A stretch of 35,374 nt of DNA from Oscillospiraceae bacterium (GTDB lineage: Bacteria; Bacillota; Clostridia; Oscillospirales; Oscillospiraceae): the NCBI GenBank assembly GCA_031261585.1, contig JAISJJ010000134.1:1-35374 (forward strand), written 5' to 3'. Under the pieces are notes generated by a model, which was given only the letters and a program-made list of their open reading frames with translations, did no database searches and was not told where the DNA came from. A program made the translations under genes and the position numbers. Position 1 is the stretch's first letter. Each line of letters starts with the position of its first letter. Below, one piece after another: positions 30,940 to 35,374 of this stretch.

Positions 30940-32207
30940 TATCGCTCACCTCCCAGATATTCCGCGCGAACCGACGGCGCGAACGCCGCAAGCCCCGGGT
31001 GTCTTGCAATCGCGTCGAAATCAACGGTTGCGAGTGATGTCCGCTCGCGGATCATGTTTGTGTAGATGCCCGCGCGGTCAAACGCGGGGGTTTCGCCCTC
31101 GGGCGGGTGCTTGTCGCCGATAAGAATGAACCCGTTCAGGTGGTCGTCGGAGTAGAACAGCTTGCGATAGCTGTTGCCGTCGTTCTCAAAATGCGTCTCG
31201 CCGACATACGCGCCGCCCGACAGAATGTGCTTGCCGAAGAACCCGATCGCGTTGCACGGTATCGCCTTTGTGAACGTGTACGGCACACCCGCCATGTTGA
31301 TACCCGCCGTCTCACCCTGCAAATACGCGTTCGGCAGTATCGCCATGACCATCGTATCGCCCGTGACGGCGTTGCGCGTCTCCGTGCAATCGCCCGCCGC
31401 GTACACGTCGGGTAAACTCGTCGCGCTGCGCTCATCGACCGTTATCGCGCGTCCGCAGTCGCCGCCAGCGTCTTTCACGAGCGCGATATTCGGGCGCACA
31501 CCGACCGCGAGTACTGCGATGTCAAAGTCCAGCTCCAACCCCTGATTCGTCACGGCGTGACGACCGATGAACTCTTTCACGGAGTCGCCGAGGTGGAACC
31601 GAATCCCGACCTCCTCGCACCGCGTCTTGATAATCGCGGACGCTTCCGCGTCGAGTATGCTCGGCAGGACGCGATCCGCCATGTCGATGAACGTGATCGA
31701 CTGCACGCGGTCGATGATCCCCTCCGCGCACTTCAACCCGATAAGCCCCGCGCCGATGATCAGCACGCGCGACTCGGGCGTTATAGCCTCGCCGAGCGCG
31801 ATTGCGGAGTCGAGCGTCTGGAACGTGAACTTGTGCGGCACCGTGTCAAGACCGCCCATCGGCGGCACGAACGGGTTTGAACCCGTCGCCGCGAGCAGTT
31901 TCTCGTAGCCGATAACCTCGCCGCCGTCGAGCGTCACGGTGTGCGCCGCCGCGTCAATCGCCGTCGCGCGCACGCCGAGTTTCGTATCGACATTATTCAC
32001 CGTGTACCAGTCGTCGGGGCGGTACTTCATGCGCTGCAAATCGGTCTTGCCGAGCAGCAGGTACGAGATCAGCGGACGACCGTACGTGTGGTGCTGCTCG
32101 TCGGAGATGATGAGTATGCTGCCCGTCTCGTCAATGCGGCGGATACCCTCGACACAGCCGACAGCGGCGGCGGAGTTGCCGATAATTACGTATTTATAGT
32201 TACTCAT
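30939..32207 (-). CDS. FAD-dependent pyridine nucleotide-disulfide oxidoreductase family protein
   Basis: The 422-residue protein has an N-terminal FAD motif (YVIIGNSAAAVGCVEGIRR), RPLISYLLLGK, an ATGSNPFVPP motif, an NAD(P)-binding motif (VLIIGAGLIGLKCAEGI), and the second FAD motif VYAAGDCTET. It resembles rubredoxin reductase / NADH oxidase-type enzymes without a redox-active Cys pair in the usual disulfide position. Between the polyferredoxin and the GXGXG subunit it probably passes electrons from NAD(P)H to glutamate synthase. The ATG at 32207 follows AGGAGAGG, one base after the ferredoxin stop. The stop overlaps the next start. Confidence 0.9.
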   Translation of the reverse strand: MSNYKYVIIGNSAAAVGCVEGIRRIDETGSILIISDEQHHTYGRPLISYLLLGKTDLQRMKYRPDDWYTVNNVDTKLGVRATAIDAAAHTVTLDGGEVIGYEKLLAATGSNPFVPPMGGLDTVPHKFTFQTLDSAIALGEAITPESRVLIIGAGLIGLKCAEGIIDRVQSITFIDMADRVLPSILDAEASAIIKTRCEEVGIRFHLGDSVKEFIGRHAVTNQGLELDFDIAVLAVGVRPNIALVKDAGGDCGRAITVDERSATSLPDVYAAGDCTETRNAVTGDTMVMAILPNAYLQGETAGINMAGVPYTFTKAIPCNAIGFFGKHILSGGAYVGETHFENDGNSYRKLFYSDDHLNGFILIGDKHPPEGETPAFDRAGIYTNMIRERTSLATVDFDAIARHPGLAAFAPSVRAEYLGGER

Positions 32208-32208
32208 C

Positions 32209-32640
32209 TTACCTCTCCTCAAACACAATCGCTTGGTTCGGGCAACCCGCGACACAGCGCGGTGTACCCTCGGTCGTCGCGACGCACAGTTCGCACTTGT
32301 CGATCACGCCGTCCTCGGTCGGCACGATGCACCCGTACGGACAGCTCAGCACGCACGTGTAGCACCCGATACACTTCGTCTTATCGACCGACACCACGCC
32401 GTCCGTCTTGCTCAGCGCGCCCGAGATACACCCCTTGACGCACAGCGGTTCCACGCAGTGACGGCACGACACCGCGAACGTCACGTCGTTCGGCGCGTCC
32501 TCAATGTGTATGCGCGGGTGAATCGTCTTGCCCTGCAACGCGCGCGCCATGTCTTTCTCGCCCGTCGTCGCGAATGCGCAATAGTACTCGCAGAGGTGAC
32601 ACCCGAGACACCATTTTTCGTCTACATATACTCGTTTCAT
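32209..32640 (-). CDS. Polyferredoxin with four 4Fe-4S clusters
   Basis: The 143-residue protein has 17 cysteines. Sixteen form four cluster sets at 11/14/17/21, 59/62/67/71, 90/93/96/100 and 116/119/129/133, as in DmsB/HycB-type electron-transfer subunits. GGAGA is 7 bases before the ATG at 32640. It is first in a three-gene unit with the FAD oxidoreductase (1 base apart) and the GXGXG subunit. It is the likely electron carrier between the FAD subunit and the FMN/Fe-S glutamate synthase core encoded at 34440-35374. Confidence 0.9.
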   Translation of the reverse strand: MKRVYVDEKWCLGCHLCEYYCAFATTGEKDMARALQGKTIHPRIHIEDAPNDVTFAVSCRHCVEPLCVKGCISGALSKTDGVVSVDKTKCIGCYTCVLSCPYGCIVPTEDGVIDKCELCVATTEGTPRCVAGCPNQAIVFEER

Positions 32641-32728
32641 AAACAAATCTCCGTTACAGATTTTTGCGTTGTTATAATTGTTACAGTGGGTTTTGCGGAC
32701 GCGCGTCCCTCGTCCTGATTGTCAATTC

Positions 32729-34003
32729 TCAATTGTCAATTTCGATATAGTCCTCGCGGCTCGCGCCTACTGATACGTACTGTATCCGCGCGTCCACCGT
32801 TTTTTCGATGTACCTGACATAATCCTGCGCCGCCTGCGGCAGATCTGAAAACTTGCGGCACTTTGAGATGTCCGTCCTGAACCCGGGCAGATACTCGTAG
32901 ATCGGTTTCGCCGCGTCCAAATCGTCGCCCGTCGGAAAGTACTCCGTGCGCACGCCGCGCACATCATACGCGACGCACACGGGAATCTTGTCCATATAGC
33001 TCAGCACGTCGAGCTTTGTGAGCGCGAGCGTGTCCGCACCCTGCATTTTCACGCCGAACCGCGACGCCACGCAGTCGAACGCACCGACACGACGCGGTCG
33101 TCCCGTCGCCGCACCGTACTCACCGCCCGCCTCGCGCAGTTGCTCCGCGTCACTGCCGTCCATCTCAACGGTGAACGGTCCGCCGCCGACGCTCGACGAG
33201 TACGCCTTGACGATGCCGATCACGTGGTCGAGTTTGCGACCGGGAACGCCGCCGCCGATCGTGGCATACGCCGCGAGCGCGTTCGACGACGTGGTGAACG
33301 GGTAGATGCCGAAATCCAAGTCGCGCAGTGTGCCGAGTTGCGCTTCAAACAGGATATTTTTGCCGTTTTCCGCCGCATTGTCCAAGAATTTCTCGGTGTT
33401 CGTGACGAACGGCGCGAGCTTCGAGCCGAAATGTTCGAGCCACGAGTAGCACTCGTTTTCCGAGACGTAATACGCGCCGTAAGACGCGAGCAGCAGATTC
33501 TTGAAACTGACAATCGGCGTGAGCTTGTCGCGCAACGTGTCCAAATTGAGAATATCGGCTACGCGCAACGCCTTGCGGTGATACTTATCCGAGTATGCGG
33601 GCGCGATACCGCGCCGCGTCGAACCCTGTTTGCCCTCGCCGAGACGATCCTCTTCGAGCGCGTCAAGCGTGCGGTGGTACGGCATGACGATTATCGCTTT
33701 TTCTGAGATTTTGAGGTTGTCGGGCGTGATTTTTATCCCGCGCGCCGTCAGTTCCTCAATCTCGCCCCACAGATGTTCAATGTCAATAACCATGCCCGTG
33801 CCGAGTACGTTCACCGTGCCGTTGTTGAAAACACCGCTCGGCAGGAGATTCAACACGAACTTCCCGAGGTCGTTCACGACAGTGTGACCCGCGTTGTTGC
33901 CGCCCTGATACCGCACAACTATATCATAATCGCGGCTCAGGAGATCGACCATGCGCCCCTTGCCCTCGTCGCCCCAGTTTACGCCTACAACTGCTGTCAG
34001 CAT
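32729..34003 (-). CDS. purA: Adenylosuccinate synthase
   Basis: The 424-residue enzyme has the opening VVGVNWGDEGKGRMVDLLS, then VRYQGGNNAGHTVV, EGKQGSTRRGIAPAYSDK, GVPGRKLDHVIGIVKAYSSSVGGGPF and TGRPRRVGAFD. It makes adenylosuccinate from IMP, aspartate and GTP in AMP synthesis. The start at 34003 follows GGAGG. A promoter is seen at 34019-34047. The last residues IEIDN and TGA come from heptads of the form RAATTGA. It lies between two parts of the glutamate synthase gene set. Confidence 0.95.
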   Translation of the reverse strand: MLTAVVGVNWGDEGKGRMVDLLSRDYDIVVRYQGGNNAGHTVVNDLGKFVLNLLPSGVFNNGTVNVLGTGMVIDIEHLWGEIEELTARGIKITPDNLKISEKAIIVMPYHRTLDALEEDRLGEGKQGSTRRGIAPAYSDKYHRKALRVADILNLDTLRDKLTPIVSFKNLLLASYGAYYVSENECYSWLEHFGSKLAPFVTNTEKFLDNAAENGKNILFEAQLGTLRDLDFGIYPFTTSSNALAAYATIGGGVPGRKLDHVIGIVKAYSSSVGGGPFTVEMDGSDAEQLREAGGEYGAATGRPRRVGAFDCVASRFGVKMQGADTLALTKLDVLSYMDKIPVCVAYDVRGVRTEYFPTGDDLDAAKPIYEYLPGFRTDISKCRKFSDLPQAAQDYVRYIEKTVDARIQYVSVGASREDYIEIDN

Positions 34004-34018
34004 AGCATACCTCCGTGT

Positions 34019-34047
34019 GTTATATTTCGCGCTTGACAAATCTTGAA
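34019..34047 (-). promoter_or_regulatory. purA promoter overlapping the divergent small RNA promoter
   Basis: On the minus strand TTCAAG (34047-34042), a 17-base spacer and TATAAC (34024-34019). The leader would be about 10 bases. The small RNA -35 box lies within this spacer. Confidence 0.55.
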
Positions 34048-34061
34048 TGATGTGCTACTAT
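34033..34061 (+). promoter_or_regulatory. Promoter for the putative small RNA
   Basis: A perfect TTGACA (34033-34038), 17 bases, and TACTAT (34056-34061). No ORF follows before the terminator at 34136-34165. Confidence 0.75.
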
Positions 34062-34067
34062 ACATAG

Positions 34068-34165
34068 CAGAGGGCGCAACCTCCTTCTATGGTGGTTGAC
34101 CCGATGGGTTGGGTTTCTTAGAGCGTTAACTCAAAAAACCGTCACCGTGCTGGGTGGCGGTTTTT
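34068..34165 (+). ncRNA. Putative free-standing small RNA of about 100 nt
   Basis: A promoter (34033-34061) and a strong terminator (34136-34165) enclose about 70 bases with no plausible ORF. The transcript folds by eye into a hairpin AACCTCC/GGTGGTT (34078-34097, one U-U mismatch), ACCC/GGGT (34099-34109), GAG/CTC (34121-34132) and the terminator. The first hairpin includes ACCTCCTTCTA, nearly the 3' end of 16S rRNA, so it could pair with Shine-Dalgarno sites. I do not recognise it as a known riboswitch, 6S or SRP RNA. The next plus-strand sequence has no gene, so it is unlikely to be a leader. Confidence 0.65.
34136..34165. terminator. Bidirectional intrinsic terminator
   Basis: AAACCGTCACC pairs with GGTGGCGGTTT (11 bp, one wobble) around a 6-base loop, followed by T-runs on both strands (TTTTTACTTTTT on plus, GGTTTTTTGAG on minus). 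It ends the small RNA and possibly readthrough from the glutamate synthase gene. Confidence 0.9.
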
Positions 34166-34439
34166 ACTTTTTGTTTCCCTGACATAGATCGTGATTGTGT
34201 AAATCCCGATGTGAAAGGTAATCCTCAAAGTCGTTCACCGCTATTCCGCTTAGTCGGGCAAAGCCCTCCTGTCGCTCAACTTAAAATTCTCGCTTCCGTG
34301 AGACGCGCGAATTTACCTCGCTACCGCTCGGAGCCGACCGTGTCGGCTTTAAGTTCTTTCTGACATTTGTGCCGACATCTGCACCGCACCAACAAACGCG
34401 TCCCTCGTCCAACCCCCGTAACTGTTAATTGTTAACTGC
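34166..34439. other. Non-coding stretch with hairpins unlike the other repeat families
   Basis: I see no gene. AAATTCTCGC/GCGCGAATTT forms an imperfect inverted repeat at 34284-34314, and AGCCGAC/GTCGGCT a perfect 7-bp hairpin at 34332-34348 followed by TTAAGTTCTTTCT, a possible terminator. Short phrases do not match the repeat modules elsewhere in the window. Heptads for the downstream gene end occupy about 34421-34440. Confidence 0.5.
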
Positions 34440-35374
34440 CTACGCGCTCTCTCCCGCGTGCTTAATCCCCAACATCTTCAATTCGACGTCGTTCAACCCC
34501 ACGCCGCGCAACATCAAGCGGTTGCCGCGCAACGACTCAATCGAGTTGATACCCATGCCGCCCATCATCTCCTCAATCTCGTGTTTCCACGCGGTCATGA
34601 GGTTTACGAGACGCTTGTACCCGACGTTGGGATTCAGACGCTTCACGAGATCGGGCTGCTGCGTCGCGATACCCCAGTTGCACTTGCCGAGATTGCACGT
34701 GCGGCAGAGGTGACAACCGAGCGCGAGCAGCGCGGCGGTGCCGATGTACACCGCGTCGGCTCCGAGCGCGATAGCCTTGATCACGTCGGCGGAGTTGCGT
34801 ATTGACCCCGCGGCGACGACGCTCACGCTGTCGCGGATACCCTCGTCGCGCAGACGCCGGTCGACCTGCGCGAGCGCGACCTCAATCGGTATGCCCACGT
34901 TGTCGCGTATGCGCGTCGGCGCGGCACCCGTACCGCCGCGGAAACCGTCGATTGAGATGATGTCCGCACCCGAGCGCGCGATACCCGACGCGATAGCCGC
35001 GACGTTATGCACGGCGGCGATCTTGACGATGACGGGTTTCGTGTACGCTGTCGCCTCTTTGAGCGAGAAAACGAGCTGACGCAAGTCCTCAATCGAATAT
35101 AGATCGTGGTGCGGGGCGGGGGATATCGCGTCGGTTCCCATCGGTATCATGCGCGTGCGTGACACGTCCTCACCGACCTTTTTACCGGGGAGATGACCGC
35201 CGATACCGGGCTTCGCGCCCTGTCCCATCTTGATCTCGACCGCCGCGGCAGCGTCCAGATACTCGCGGTGAACGCCAAAACGTCCCGACGCGACCTGAAC
35301 AATCGTGTTCGCGCCGTACATGTAGAAATCCTCGTGCAGACCGCCCTCGCCCGTGTTATAGAAGATGCCGAGTT
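34440..35374 (-). CDS. Glutamate synthase FMN/Fe-S domain protein (GltB central domain), 5' end outside window
   Basis: About 311 C-terminal codons are present; the frame stays open to the window edge, where upstream residues read LGIFYNTGEGGLHEDFYMYG. Signature segments are EIKMGQGAKPGIGGHLPG, SPAPHHDLYSIEDLRQL, ISIDGFRGGTGAAPTRIRD and the Fe-S cysteine set CHLCRTCNLGKC. This is the FMN-binding synthase domain that converts 2-oxoglutarate plus ammonia to glutamate. The form looks like the split archaeal-type enzyme also found in anaerobic bacteria. Its electron-transfer and GXGXG partners are encoded at 30214-32640, on the far side of purA. The TAG stop is followed after one base by heptads. 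Confidence 0.93.
   Translation of the reverse strand, partial: LGIFYNTGEGGLHEDFYMYGANTIVQVASGRFGVHREYLDAAAAVEIKMGQGAKPGIGGHLPGKKVGEDVSRTRMIPMGTDAISPAPHHDLYSIEDLRQLVFSLKEATAYTKPVIVKIAAVHNVAAIASGIARSGADIISIDGFRGGTGAAPTRIRDNVGIPIEVALAQVDRRLRDEGIRDSVSVVAAGSIRNSADVIKAIALGADAVYIGTAALLALGCHLCRTCNLGKCNWGIATQQPDLVKRLNPNVGYKRLVNLMTAWKHEIEEMMGGMGINSIESLRGNRLMLRGVGLNDVELKMLGIKHAGESA

Noticed and set aside
34004-34165. Riboswitch in the purA leader
   Set aside because: The conserved core of the purine riboswitch is not seen. The purA promoter at 34019-34047 leaves a leader of only about 10 bases, and the structured part is better explained as a plus-strand transcript.

Overview
The window is about 35.4 kb of GC-rich DNA (roughly 60% by eye). 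It looks like an anaerobic, low-diversity-of-mobile-elements stretch of a Clostridia-class Bacillota genome, probably from an uncultured gut-type lineage. The clues are a DUF4364-type winged-helix protein (a family I know from Clostridia), a split archaeal-type glutamate synthase, a Firmicutes-style comEA-comEC-holA cluster, strong Shine-Dalgarno sites, TTG and GTG starts, and a glycyl radical enzyme. I see no rRNA, tRNA, CRISPR array, prophage or intact insertion sequence.

Layout. 1-6.3 kb: three minus-strand catabolic genes (uroporphyrinogen-decarboxylase-like protein, glycyl radical enzyme, Fe-S/FMN/FAD enoate-reductase-like enzyme). 6.9-10.8 kb: plus-strand type IIA topoisomerase subunit A and a MATE transporter. 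11.0-14.8 kb: minus-strand comEA-comEC-holA. 14.9-19.8 kb: an S11 peptidase-like membrane protein whose catalytic motifs are all altered, murC, CCA-adding enzyme and the DUF4364 gene. 19.8-21.8 kb: an esterase, then a small AT-rich island with a divergent XRE regulator and an unrecognised 167-residue protein. 21.9-30.1 kb: minus-strand larC, htpG, mreB, comF-like gene, recD2 and a small membrane protein. 30.2 kb to the end: glutamate synthase parts (GXGXG domain, FAD oxidoreductase, polyferredoxin, and the FMN domain running off the edge), split by purA and an apparent free-standing small RNA.

The most unusual feature is the non-coding DNA. Almost every intergenic gap is built from a few repeat modules. 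(1) Tracts of the heptamer CARTTRA lie at the 3' ends of about fifteen genes, on the coding strand, usually supplying the stop codon; every heptad carries TAA or TGA, and the period of 7 places stops in all frames. (2) Two-hairpin elements occur in which the stem sequences differ between copies but stay complementary. (3) Hairpins flanked by CCCCTAC recur. These modules also appear as linkers with the words GGACGAGGG and GTCCAA. Operon-internal genes and the AT-rich island lack the heptad tracts, so the tracts appear to mark transcription-unit ends.

Regulation that can be read directly: good sigma-70-type promoters precede several genes, and two intergenic regions carry face-to-face overlapping divergent promoters (DUF4364/esterase and purA/small RNA). 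The DUF4364 transcript is predicted to be leaderless. All functions are assigned from remembered family motifs; no database search was possible.
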